A DNA stretch of 64,000 nt from Cystobasidiopsis lactophilus (lineage: Eukaryota; Basidiomycota; Agaricostilbomycetes; Agaricostilbales; Chionosphaeraceae): the NCBI GenBank assembly GCA_001599975.1, contig BCIO01000006.1, positions 81,156 through 145,155 of the forward strand, written 5' to 3'. Below the pieces are notes generated by a model that was not told where the DNA came from, ran no database searches, and saw only the letters and a program-made list of their open reading frames with translations. The translations under genes and the position numbers were made by a program. Shown here piece after piece: positions 46,934-57,083 of this stretch (positions are counted from its first letter, which is position 1; every line of letters begins with the position of its first letter).

Positions 46934-47400
46934 TGGGTCTTGCTGAACTGACTTGACCCGGCTGGTGCTGAAGCTCTCTGTTCCCAAGCCCGTCCTGGTC
47001 GTTCAGACCAGAATACACCTCCTCTGAGCAAGCACGCAAACGCACTAGACCTGAGCATTGAGGAGAAGGCGGGAGAGCCAAACGCGTTTCAAACAAATGT
47101 GTGCAGGAGCAAGGAATCGCAAGGCGACTCACGAAGGCCTTGCTGTGCACGCTACGTCAGGGCGACACTGTTTCTGTGAACTTGAAGCGAATAATGGCTG
47201 GTGGCGAAGAAAGAAGGAATCAAGGCGCGTTCCCTTCAGGCTCTGTGGCCTCGGCCTGGGATCGACGCCGACTGCGGCAAGGGGTCTAATGGGATCGGAA
47301 GAGCCGTGGCGCATTGCAACGGGGACGTAAGAGAAGAGCAAACAAATTACATGGAGGCGACAAACGAGTGTCCTGAGAAGGAGGAATAAGGGCAGCATCA
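46934..47400. other. Intergenic region; no gene seen
   Basis: 467 bp upstream of the Pal1 start and downstream of the Rab5 stop. No coding pattern recognised; it holds the Pal1 promoter. Confidence 0.45.
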
Positions 47401-48717
47401 TCAGCAAGCGCAGCCGTCTGCCTTGGCCTCTGCCGAGTCGTCCAGCTGGACGCGGCCGTCACGGTTGCCGGCTGCGCCCTGCGCTGTCCTCAGACCACTG
47501 CGAGCGCCACCTGTCCGACCAGCCGGGCCAGCGAAATCCTCCAGGTTGATCTTCTTGGCTGTCAAGATTGAAAGCACGAAATTAGGTTCGGCGACAATGC
47601 GAGGAGAGAGCGCGAAGCAAGACTGACCGATCTCGGTGAACACCTCAATGACACCCTCGCCAGTCTTGGCCGACGTTTCGAAGAAGAGCAGGCCGGCTTC
47701 AGAAGCGTAGGAGGCGGCCTCCTCCTTTGACACTTGGCGAGCCTTGGAGCCGTTCTCGAGCGTGGCAGCAGCCGGGGTGGCTGTGGCGTCGTCCGCCTCT
47801 TCATCGTCATCCTCATCCTCGTCTGTAGTCTCCGGGGGCGGAACAATAGCGGAAGACTCTTCAACAGCGGTGCTGGACGACGACTGGACCAGATCGATCT
47901 TGTTGCCGACTGTCGACCGGAATTCAACCTCAGTTACGGACTTAAAGAAAAGACGATGGCTGCGCGTACCAAACGCGATGATGATATTGGGATTCGCTTG
48001 CCGCTGGAGCTCCTTCACCCAAGACTTTGCCTTGTCGAGCGAGGTCTGCAAGGGAGTTGTTGAGTCCATAAGATATGGATAACGGCAGCCAATGAGCGAC
48101 ATACGGAAGCAGTGACATCGTACACAACGACGGCCGCGGCGGCGTTGCGGTAGTACATGGGGGCGAGGCTGTGAGTCGGAGTGTTAGCTGCTGCGATAAG
48201 CTCAAATGTGGGTGGGTGCTCACGAGTGGAAGCGCTCTTGTCCAGCAGTGTCTGATCAGCGCACAAGAGAGCTGGTTCAGCATACGGGCGGTCGCCAGGC
48301 GTTGGCGTGCTCACCCCAAATCTCAAACTTGATGACCTTGTCCTCTAGTCGGCACTTCTGCGTCATGCTGGGTTTGCGCCAGGCCACTCATCAGACTTGA
48401 GGGGAGTTATCAGCCAGATGTAAACGTACAAAGCGGCTCCGATGGTGGGTTCCTTGTTCTCCTGGAAATCGTTCGAGACAAACCGCGTCACCACCGACGA
48501 CTTGCCGACCGCTGCCTCTCCCAACAGGACCAGCTTGACTTGAACACTGGATCGTCGTAATGGAAGCGCAAGCAGGGCACAGGGGATGAGTAGGTGGCAG
48601 AAGAGAAAAGTGGCGCAGATCCTCGACGGTCAGAAATGGGCTTCGGGAATTGCTTTGAAGCAAGGCTTACGGCCTGGTGTTGACGGCGGCGCCATCTCCT
48701 GCAGCGTTCTCTGCCAT
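47401..48717 (-). CDS. RAB5: Rab5-type small GTPase (Vps21/Ypt51) with acidic insertion
   Basis: Rab5 controls early endosome fusion. It starts [15 protein letters not shown], then [20 protein letters not shown] (P-loop), [14 protein letters not shown] (effector region), [48 protein letters not shown] and the guanine motif NKIDL. Between this and [17 protein letters not shown] sits an extra stretch of about 55 residues, rich in Ser, Glu and Asp ([18 protein letters not shown]). Normal Rab5 has about 15 there. The tail ([18 protein letters not shown]) ends in a CxC prenylation site. It has about eight exons. The Rab5 class is supported by QRQANPNI and AAAAVVVYD. Confidence 0.9.
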
Positions 48718-48884
48718 TTCAGTTGCTGAATCAAAGGGTTGACAGGCCAAACAGCGTGGGCGCTCGGGCTTGACGTGCAGGGTGCCAGGGTTCCCCTGCT
48801 TGGGCCAGTGCGGTGGGCATGTGGGATTTGAGTGGCAACTCCGGAGAGTGTGTCAATGCCTGCATGCTTATGACGACTATTTGT

Positions 48885-49676
48885 TTACATGATTGTGCAG
48901 CCCCTGCTCTTTTTGGTGCGCTCGACGGGCGAGTACTTCTCATTGAAAGTGACCTCTTGCTCCTCAATGACGCGGACAACCTTCTTGGGAGGAGGAGCCA
49001 AGGCGCGGACGTTGATCTCGACCATCAAGGCAGGGTCAGCGAGGCGGGTGATTTGGACGGCCTAACAAAGGAAGTGAGACGGAGCATAACTGACAAACGT
49101 CAGAGTTGTAAGCTCACAGTCCACGAGATCGTGGTCTTGCCGAGTATCGGCACGAAATGCTTCTTCATGAGGGCAATTCCGTCGTCCAAAGCCATATGAA
49201 AACTCTGCATATCAATGATAGAGGCGAAAGCGTTCTCCTTGGTCTCATACTCCGGGCACGCGGTGAGGAGCGTTTTCGCCAGGTTCTGCCAGGCAATCAT
49301 TAGAATCTGGTTAACTGTGCTCCAGAAGCCACCAGAGCTTACATCGAGAGCCACTATGATCTGGGCTTCGTGCCCTTCGGCAACCGACCCGTCGTCCTTG
49401 ATGCCGATCTGACCGCTCGTGGCGATGATTCGGGCATTGGCGCTGTAAACACTGGCAGAGCAGATGTGATAGTCGCCGCCTGTACGCTTGCTAAGTCGGC
49501 TTCACTTCAATGGCCGTAGGAAACAGCCTACCGACAGTCTCGGCGTAGCCTTGCAGCGACAGGTGTGAGCCATTGTTCCCTATCAAGAATGCACAAGACT
49601 GACCTGGATAGTTGCTCCTCTCGATCTGTCCTCTGGGCATGGTGTGTGTGTGGAAGTTGGAGGCCAAGAGCCACAT
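48885..49676 (-). CDS. RidA/YjgF-family protein with C-terminal extension
   Basis: RidA-family proteins clear reactive enamine/imine intermediates or have related roles. After a first exon (NFHTHTMPRGQIERSNYPG) the fold appears: DYHICSASVYSANARIIATS, GQIGIKDDGSVAEGHEAQI, WQNLAKTLLTACPEYETKE, FASIIDMQSFHMALDDGIAL and ALMVEINVRA, matching the RidA order (SGQ, EAQ...NL, VEI..A). The Arg of the usual P-(A/S)-R-(T/S) site is not seen (LGKTTISWT instead), so the catalytic role is doubtful. An extra 30-residue tail (PPPKKVVRVIEEQEVTF, KKSRGCTIM) follows. About five exons. Confidence 0.72.
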
Positions 49677-49999
49677 CCCAGGAACAGGCAGATAGATAGC
49701 GCCGATAGGCGACCCGCGCCGCACCTGTTCTGCCGCCGACCAATTGGAGACACTTGGTAGGCGGCAAAGCCAAATTTGGGAGCAGGTAAGGGTCAGAGTC
49801 AGTGAAATGAGTGCAAAAGGAGGCAAACATCGAGGGAGCCGATGAATGGGACAAGCAGGGAGATCTCATTAAGGCCACCATCGATCCTTCTTGGGGCAGA
49901 AACAACCACGTACAACCCCCAACATTAGCACTGATGTTAAATTCGAGCCCGCGCGGTAGCATGAAACATAGGAATGGGAGATAGACTCGAGGTACACAT

Positions 50000-51255
50000 T
50001 CAATCGCCGCAATGCTCTTTGAGCCACGCATCGATGTCAGCCTTTCGGCGCAGCGCCAACACCCGCTGGAGCTCAGAGGCATCAATTTTGAGGCACCGAG
50101 CAACCTCGTATGCTCGGCTTTCGACTTGGTATCGGCGAGCTTCTCGAAGACACGTGCCAAGGATGCGGAAGTCGCCCTTGCGGTCTTGCCAGATCTTCTT
50201 GGTGGAGACCAGGCCGTACTTCGAAGAGTCGGCGGTGTAGTCGATCACAACCTCAGTGGCGTCTGTCGTCTGTGGGTGGCTCTTTGAGCGGGGAAATATT
50301 ATGAGAGAGAGAGAGACGCGGGATCGTACGGGCTGGATTCTGGGCGGGACGACTTCCCAGACTCGGGCAGGCTCATCTCCAAGAACGGACTGAGCACAAA
50401 GCATTCGATCAGGTACTGTCACTAGAACTTTGTGTCGAAGATTCTTACCTTGAAGAAGAGCGTGTTCCGCTTGGGAGGAGGACTGCCCTCCACCTTGGGC
50501 TCCAAAGGCTAGCGTAGAGCGCCTTAGAGCGGCACAAGGGTTGCTGGAAGACGGTTGACCTACCAGGGTGGAAGAAGGGGGCAAGCTCGATGACAGCGAG
50601 TACAAGCCCTTGCCGACGACAGCCGGAGCTTTAGGCTGCTGAGACACTTTGAGCTTCCCTGTCGCTCGCGAAGTATTCAAAGACTGAACCGAAGACTAAC
50701 AATGGCAATGCCAGATTCGGTGCGGTATCGGTAAGGGTTGATGATCAGTCGCGAAGAGGTGAACTTGCGGCGGTACTCTTCCGTTTGCTCTTTGGCCGCT
50801 CCAAGGTCCTTCTTGAGTGCCTCATTCTCTCTCTCGAGCTGAAGTTGCTCCCAATGGAGCGCCACAACCGTCTCGTCCGACTTGGCCTTGGCGGCATCTA
50901 GCGCCTTGACGCGCACACAGGCTCGTTCCACCTCTTGCTCCAGATCTTGGTTTTTCTCTTTGAGCTGATCGTATTGCTGGGTGATCTGGTCGAGGGCTTC
51001 CAGGAGGGCATCCCAGTCGTTCCATTGCGACTGCGGTGAAGGTGGGCAACTCGTCTCTGTGTCGCCGCCTTCGTCGATGCGGATCTGGGGCGGTGGCATG
51101 GACTGGTGCTTCAAAGGGGCATCGTTGAAGATAGCAATGGAGTTGCGAAGTTTGCTGGGTTCGTGGGCATGCGAAGAGGAAGTCCGCTTGTGCGACGGCG
51201 AGAAGGCAGCAATAATCGCATTTGTAGCATCCGAGAAGGGTTGGCGGTCGGACAT
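50000..51255 (-). CDS. Coiled-coil protein of unknown function
   Basis: Starts MSDRQPFSDATNAIIAAFSP with Ser/His-rich low-complexity sequence. A coiled coil follows (WDALLEALDQITQQYDQLKE; DLEQEVERACVRVKALDAAK; LERENEALKKDLGAAKEQTE). After introns there is a Ser/Pro linker, then a compact C-terminal region: EVVIDYTADSSKYGLVSTKK, IWQDRKGDFRILGTCLREAR, RYQVESRAYEVARCLKIDAS and LALRRKADIDAWLKEHCGD. I do not recognise the family. The layout suits a spindle-pole or cytoskeletal linker, but that is only a guess. About four exons. Confidence 0.6.
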
Positions 51256-51709
51256 GGCTGATGCAGAGCAAGCCACAGAGCAACACTAGAGGCAGGTAGA
51301 CAATGTTCACGCTGGACAGCATCCTTCTCCCGGCCGATTCAGAATGGGTCCAGGGTCCACGCCTCCCGGCGGCCCGAGACACGGTCACTATCGCCAAAAG
51401 CATTGCAGTAGTCTGAAGTTTGCACCGCGGCAGCCTCAGAACAATGGAGGGCAAAATGGAGTCGTGAGCCAAGGTCAACCACCAGCGCTCGCGCATGAAT
51501 CTCCCGTGCCGCACTCTCACTCGCCCTCACTTTGGCAACTCAAGCAGAACAGCCGAGAAGTACTCGGTCAAGAATGCTTGCTGTCCCTTCCGCATCAAAA
51601 AGGTTGCAGGTGGATGTAAAAGATGCCAACAAAAATCCGCCCCGATGCCTTCATTCCCTTCCTCCCTCCAGTCGAAACCACAAACTGACGGGCTGGTCGG
51701 AGAACGAAA
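51256..51709. other. Intergenic region with an unassigned plus-strand frame
   Basis: Between the coiled-coil gene start and the uS9 stop (both minus). A plus frame 51344-51619 starting MGPGSTPPGGPRHGHY is open and Gln/Pro/His-rich but unknown, and its ATG context and splice sites are not convincing. I leave it uncalled. Confidence 0.35.
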
Positions 51710-51719
51710 TCATCGGTAA
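51710..51719 (-). other. 10-nt terminal coding exon of RPS16
   Basis: Reads TTACCGATGA on the minus strand after acceptor GTCTTGCAG: completes Ser, then Tyr, Arg and stop. Confidence 0.85.
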
Positions 51720-52390
51720 CTGCAAGACCCAGGGTATCAGCAATCATCTCTCGGAGGAGCCAGGGGGACGGAAAGTACGATTTTTGGTATCGCTGCGTGC
51801 CCAGACGATGTCAACTCCATTCCCTCTTGTAATTGAAAGGACGATGCTTACAGCCCGTGCGCCTGGACCTCCAAATCGCTTGGGCTCTGCCCTACGAGGA
51901 TCCGAGATGAGGAGCGTCCGGTCATAGGCAGTGAGGGTCTTCTTGAGCTCGAGAGCGGTGGCAGCGTCTTGGTATTTGCCAGTGAAGGCAACAACGGCCC
52001 TGGCGAGCGCCTGGCGGATGGCGTAGATCTGGGAGGTCTGTCCACCGCCGGTGACCTTGACCTTGATGTCAACGCTGTCGAAGGGGTTGCCGCCAGCAGT
52101 GGTGGCAGCGGCGCGGACGCAAACGAGGATGGGCTCGTACGCCTTGAGGCGGAGGACGGCAGGCTCGACGAGGTGGATGGGCACGCCGTTGACGCGGATC
52201 TGGCCCTTGCCAGCCTTGGCGTGGGCGACAGCGGTGGCAGTCTGGAATTGGCGGTCAGCCTGAGTCCATTCGGGCGCATTGCAGCCAATTCACCTTTTTC
52301 TTGCCTGCAAATCGCCAATTCCGTTAGCTTAATCTCAACCGCAATGCCCTCGAGACACCAACCAAACGTCTGCACTGAGGGTGTAGCCAT
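51710..52390 (-). CDS. RPS16: 40S ribosomal protein S16 (uS9)
   Basis: This small-subunit ribosomal protein contacts the P-site tRNA through its C-terminal YR. Exon 1 (52363-52390) gives MATPSVQTF. An 11-nt exon (52294-52304) supplies GKKK. The main exon (51852-52241) holds TATAVAHAKAGKGQIRVNGV, PIHLVEPAVLRLKAYEPI and VKVTGGGQTSQIYAIRQAL, and ends RRAEPKRFGGPGARA. A 14-nt exon (51779-51792) and a 10-nt last exon (51710-51719) give RYQKSYR, the universal ending (usually RFQKSYR). All five exons close the frame with GT-AG ends and introns of 52-59 nt. Family assignment is certain. Confidence 0.96.
51779..51792 (-). other. 14-nt micro-exon of RPS16
   Basis: Reads CGATACCAAAAATC on the minus strand, preceded by GGCACGCAG and followed by GTACTT. 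It encodes RYQK plus two bases of Ser, needed for the conserved C-terminus. Confidence 0.85.
52294..52304 (-). other. 11-nt micro-exon of RPS16
   Basis: Reads GCAAGAAAAAG, preceded by ATTTGCAG and followed by GTGAAT. With the last base of exon 1 it gives GKKK, the conserved basic start after QTFG. Confidence 0.85.
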
Positions 52391-52756
52391 GGTGAGAAGG
52401 AAGTTCGTCGCGGAAGAAGGAGCGCTCTTCAGTTTTTGGCTCACTCATTTTTTGCCTGTCGACTTTCGGCTTGTGGGCCAATTCACAGAAAATATTTTCT
52501 TAAATGCCTTCGAGGCTTTCGAAGGTGCCGGAGCAACCGTATACAATGCAAGAGAGGGCAAAGAGAGTACAAGAAGGTATCATCATGCAAAGAACGCGCA
52601 CAAAAACAAAAAGACCGAAGTGCCGTCTGCTCCACCGGTCCGCCTTCCCTATGCTCGATACTCGGGAGGAGGTGGGCCATTGGCAGGCGCAAGGCGGGCG
52701 GGAAACATAAGAGCGTTGCCTTGAACGTCTGTTGGGCAAAAGGGTGAATTCTTCGA

Positions 52757-54466
52757 TCAGTTCTCATGCCCACTCGGAAGAGATAAAGGGTACGAACAAG
52801 AAGGTGGGTCGTCAGTCGCCCCAGCGGGAGTCTCACTCGACTGGGTGGAAGCTAGCGTGCTGGCGGACAGGTCAGAGCCCTCGTCTGTTGACGACCTCGA
52901 CCTGGTGGCGAACAGCGGCACGCCAGCAACCACCGGCCCATTCTCGTCATGCGCCACATGTACGTAGCCAGCTTCCAGCAAGAAGCCATCTGGGAGAACG
53001 CCAGAGAGCGAGGCTTGAACCAGGTCGGGTGGTGAGCTGCGGTCAACGAGCGGGGTTATGCCAGCTATCGAAGGCGGCGAGACGTCTTCGTCGATGGCAG
53101 GAGCCGGACCTGCTACGGCATCCGCTTCTGCGCTGGCCGACTCTTCGTACCCGTCGTATTCGATCTCGTCCTCGTCCTGCAGCTCGCCGGGAGGCAGCTT
53201 GTATCCCGAGGAAGGTCCGGGCACCACCTCTCGGTAGGTTGGTGCGGCACCACGGTAGTCCCAGAGCTCGCCAGCTGCCTCCCGTTGCTTCTCCGATTTG
53301 CGCGAGGACAAGGCCGAGGGTAGGTTGGGCAGGATCGTAATCTCCTTTTCTAGCACCACGTCCTGGCGGTCTGATGGGTCGCGTCCAGACAGAGATGCGG
53401 TCAGACGAAGGGCGAAAGAGACGTCGTGGAGGATGGTGGACTGGGTGATGGACTCGCAAGCCAAGTCTTCGTCGAAGCGCGGCGGGATGGCAAGGAAGAG
53501 GTTCAAGGATCGGTTCGGGGAGAAGCGGCATGACTTGCCAGACCGGGAAACGATGCGAGAGTAGGAGGCTTGGAGCGGGCTGGAGGTGACGGTGCGGATG
53601 AGCTCGAGGGAGACGGATCTGAGGCGTAAACCCTTCTCTTCGACCAGCAACGAATCCGGCGGCGGGATCTTGATTCGGGCTGGTATCGGTTCGTTGCGGT
53701 TGAAGGCCGTCTTTCGGAGCAGCATCGTGATCTGCGTTGGGTAGGTGGTTTGAACGGTGGCGGGGCCATTAAGGCAAGTCTGCGGATCGTGCGCAGCGGT
53801 GTGGGCGTCGCTGCAGCAGGCGCTGTCTTCGCCGCCGTATCTGGTCAAATGGACCGGCGTAGAATAAGAGATGGGCGGGCCCGAGCCAGGCAAGGGGTAG
53901 AGTGTGGCGGTCAACGTGTAACGCAGGGACGAGTGCGGGCAGGAATGGATGCAGTGCGGCAGGTCACTGGTAAGGTCCAGTGCAAACGGCAGATTGCTTG
54001 GTGGCCGCGAGTCGACCGTGGCTTGAGCCGAAGTCGAGGGGTCGTTGCAACTCCAAAGCACCTTGGTCTGCTTGTACAGCTCAATCTGTTGCGCCTCGGG
54101 CTCAATCCTTGGTTCGTCAGAATGGGGGTCAATTGGGCGCACCTCTTGCTGCCTCACGGGCTGAGAGGGCCCAGCGCCGTCCGAGTCTTCCAAGTCCGAA
54201 GGCAATAGCGACCTCTCGAGGCCCTCGAACAGAATCTCAATGCGCTCGACCAGCGCTTGGCCGGACTGCTCTTGGAACTTGCATTGTACGTCGCCGACAA
54301 TCTGAGCCTGAGTTGGGCAAGGGACTGAGTCTTTGGGGCCAAGGTTCATGCAAAGTCAGCAACTCGCCTCCCTCACACCAAGTGGACCAGTTTGGAAGAG
54401 CAGTTCGCTTTCCCTTGGACAGATGCACAACAGCACGGGCAGCGAGTCATGGCTGGGTAAGCTCAT
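52757..54466 (-). CDS. Arrestin-like trafficking adaptor
   Basis: Alpha-arrestins link ubiquitin ligases of the Rsp5 type to membrane transporters. A short first exon from ATG 54466 (MSLPSHDSLPVLLCICPRES) joins the large exon at VPCPTQAQIVGDVQCKFQEQ. Arrestin-N features follow: VERIEILFEGLE, TKVLWSCNDPS, LPFALDLTSDLPHCIHSC and SSLRYTLTATLYPLPG. Arrestin-C features: TQITMLLRKTAFNRNEPIPA, SVSLELIRTVTSS, RFSPNRSLNLFLAIPP and ILHDVSFALRLTASLSG. The tail has an APTY motif (Rsp5 WW-domain type P-x-Y) and acidic stretches, and ends LPSGHEN. Length is about 560 residues. Target transporter unknown. Confidence 0.78.
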
Positions 54467-54672
54467 TCATTCACAAGTCTTGCGAGATTCGGCTGTCCGA
54501 GGAAGACTTGCCGCAAAGTCCTGGCGCTTTCTTGGCACCGTTGAAGCTCAGGCAGCTGGTGCCGCACGCACGGCGTAGAATGGTTTCAAATAATACGTCT
54601 CATGAACTACATTGGTTGCTCTACATCAAGACATCAAGTATGGCGGCTGAACCGAGAACGCCAGCTCGACAG

Positions 54673-56843
54673 TTACATGGTGGTCTTGACGGTCTCGCGA
54701 ATGATCTGCGACGAATCATCGCTTCTAGGGGTGGCAACAAAAGGGAAAGGGTTGACTCGGAAGACGTTGCCGCCATCAAAGACTGTTGCGATCGTGAAGA
54801 TGTCAGATGGGGGCAAGGTGGCAAGCAATGCTAAACGCACTGTTCTCAGGAGAGATGTCGGGCTCCAGCTCTTTGCCAGACGCATTCTTGGCTTTTGCGA
54901 ACGTGAAGCCCCAAACCAGGCAAGCGGCGGCCATTGCCAAAGAAGAGAGGGCCATGCTGAGAAATGAGAGTTTCAGCTTGAACGACACAGCTATAGCTTA
55001 GCTGATCGAGCTTACTTTTGCCCAGGGCAGACTGTGAAGGTAAAGGAGTGCATAGGTTAGCGTCTAGAGGGGCTTGGCCAAGGGGAAAGTCTGCTCACTT
55101 CGCCGGCCGCCACCGAAAGCAAAGGTCGGCAAGTCATTGGTGGCCTGGCCGTCGGCCGTCATGTAGCGTTCTGGCGTGACGTTTTCAGGATCGGGGAACA
55201 TGGCAGGATCGTGCTCCATAGCGTAGGAGTTCTGCATCACAACGGAGCCTTTGGGGATGAAGTATCCATTGTAGACGTCGTCCTCGGTAGTGCAGTGAGG
55301 GAGGCCAAATCTGGCGACACTGCGCCATCGCAAAGCTGCAGGTAGTTCTCAGCATTGGGCCTGACCAACAAAAGGAAATGGCTCACCTTCCAAAACAAAT
55401 GCCTTGACATAGACCAGCGAATCCAAATCCTCAATGTTGGGCATCCTGTCCCGAGGCACGACTTTGTCCACCGCGTCGCGTAGCTTCTTTTGGACTTCAG
55501 GGAACATGACCATCGCCAGAATCATCGAATGAGTGGAAGCAGTCTGTCGTTTCTCTCGTGAGCTTGCTTCATGCATGCCAAAGGAAGAAGAAACCTACAG
55601 TTGTGTCGACCGCAGCTCCAACCAAGGTACCGCTATCAACGAGCGAGATCAAAGCGGGACTTAGAGGTCTTCGGAAGAGGGCAAATCCACCTTAAGCTAT
55701 CTCGATCGAACGGGGATAGACCAGAGTCGCGTTGAAGAAGACCGGCGTGGAAAGACGACGTGCCGTCGTTCTTAGCGAGGCGCTCTTGGACAATTTTGCT
55801 CATCTTGGTGTCAATGGCTTCGCCTCGCTCCCGTGTCAAGCGAGCGCGCTTCTTGCTGGGCATGATCCATTCGGGCGCCCACCGAAACCACGGCAGGGCG
55901 TCGTACATCGAGGCACCTGGCTGCAGCAAAGCCAACTTCCCAATCAAGACCTCGCTGAACTCCTCGATGAGTTCATCATGGTAAGAAGTAACTCTATGGT
56001 CATCTAGACCCGCCAGCCACCAATAAGCTTTGGTCATTTGTCCGGAGCCACAAACGTACAGAGGGCACCCAAACCAATAGAGCCACCAAATCGCTGAGTC
56101 ATCGTAAGGAGGTCCTCGTGTTTGAGATCCAAAAAGCCTTGGGCGAGGATGTAGGCCTGTGGCAAAGATGCTTCAGCCTCAACGCCTGTCCACCTCGCCG
56201 GGAATACGATGCAACTAACCTCTCTCTCTTGGATGTAGTTATACTGCTGGAACTGGTTTACGTTCAGCTCTCGATGGACTGTGGTGAAGCGCGGTTTCAT
56301 TAGCCAGCGCCTCAGCTCGCGCAGCCGCCTGGACTCACCAGCACGTCGGTGCGTTCGCCATCCTTCGCCATAGGGTTCAAACGCAATGTTGCCTCGTTTG
56401 CAGATGAAGGTACGCAACAGAGGCATCTATTTTTGGGAGGAGTGAGCTTGGTGGAGGCCGGGAGCATCGAGAGTGACCTTACATCCAGCCTGCTGTTGTA
56501 AATATTGCCACGAATCTCAAACAATTCTTTGAGAGCTGCGGCAGTGTTGATGACAATCGTCTTCGTTCCAAAGGCCTCAAGCTGAGGGGGAATGAGGCGA
56601 GCACGGACTCGTTGAGAGAGCTCTCACGCAGTAGATCTCGCCGAACTCAGCAGCCCAGTCCACGAGCTTGCAGGGGAAAGGCTTGGACGTGTCAAAGAGC
56701 TGCCGGGCGTTGCCGACCAGAGGGATCCATGACTTGGGAGGCCCAGGAGGAAGCGGATAGGCTGACTTTTTCGCGAAAGCAAGCTTGTAAATGAGCAGCG
56801 TGGCGGCCGCGATGGCGATGGCTGTAATGGGCGTGATCTCCAT
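54673..56843 (-). CDS. Cytochrome P450 monooxygenase
   Basis: A microsomal haem monooxygenase. From ATG 56843 it reads MEITPITAIAIAAATLLIYK (membrane anchor), then YPLPPGPPKSWIPLVGNARQ (hinge). C-helix: GEGWRTHRR. I-helix: DSGTLVGAAVDTT (threonine present). J/K region: MFPEVQKKLRDAVDKVVPRD, VYVKAFVLE joined to ALRWRSVARFGLPH, giving the ExxR motif as E-A-L-R. PERF block: FPDPENVTPERYM. Haem loop: FAFGGGRR joined to VCPGQK (Cys ligand). C-terminus: ATVFDGGNVFRVNPFPF ... RETVKTTM. All key motifs are intact. The class resembles the fungal CYP620/CYP5080-like families of basidiomycetes, but I cannot name it. About 13 exons. Confidence 0.9.
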
Positions 56844-57083
56844 GATGCCAATGATGGTGGCTGATTGGTCGATGGAGAGGCGGCGGCAGTGACTGTGGGA
56901 GGCGCTTCGACCGGGGAGTGGCAAACGGCGGGGCCCCGCGCTTCTGAGCGCTTGCGTTCATGCGCTTGACCTGTGGAGCGCTTGGAATAAAGTCAAGCGC
57001 TGGCAGACATGTGACGAGCATCGACCAGCAAACATAGGAAGAGCACACGCAAGCATCTATGATTTCAGTCGTCAGGCAGCAGG

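Noticed and set aside
51344-51619. Plus-strand Gln/Pro-rich frame between the coiled-coil and uS9 genes
   Set aside because: No homology, weak start context, and it lies in the 3' flank of a highly expressed gene; not enough to call a gene.
54603-54850. Plus-strand frame MAAEPRTPARQLHGG...
   Set aside because: It overlaps the last exons of the cytochrome P450 on the other strand, which are supported by family motifs.
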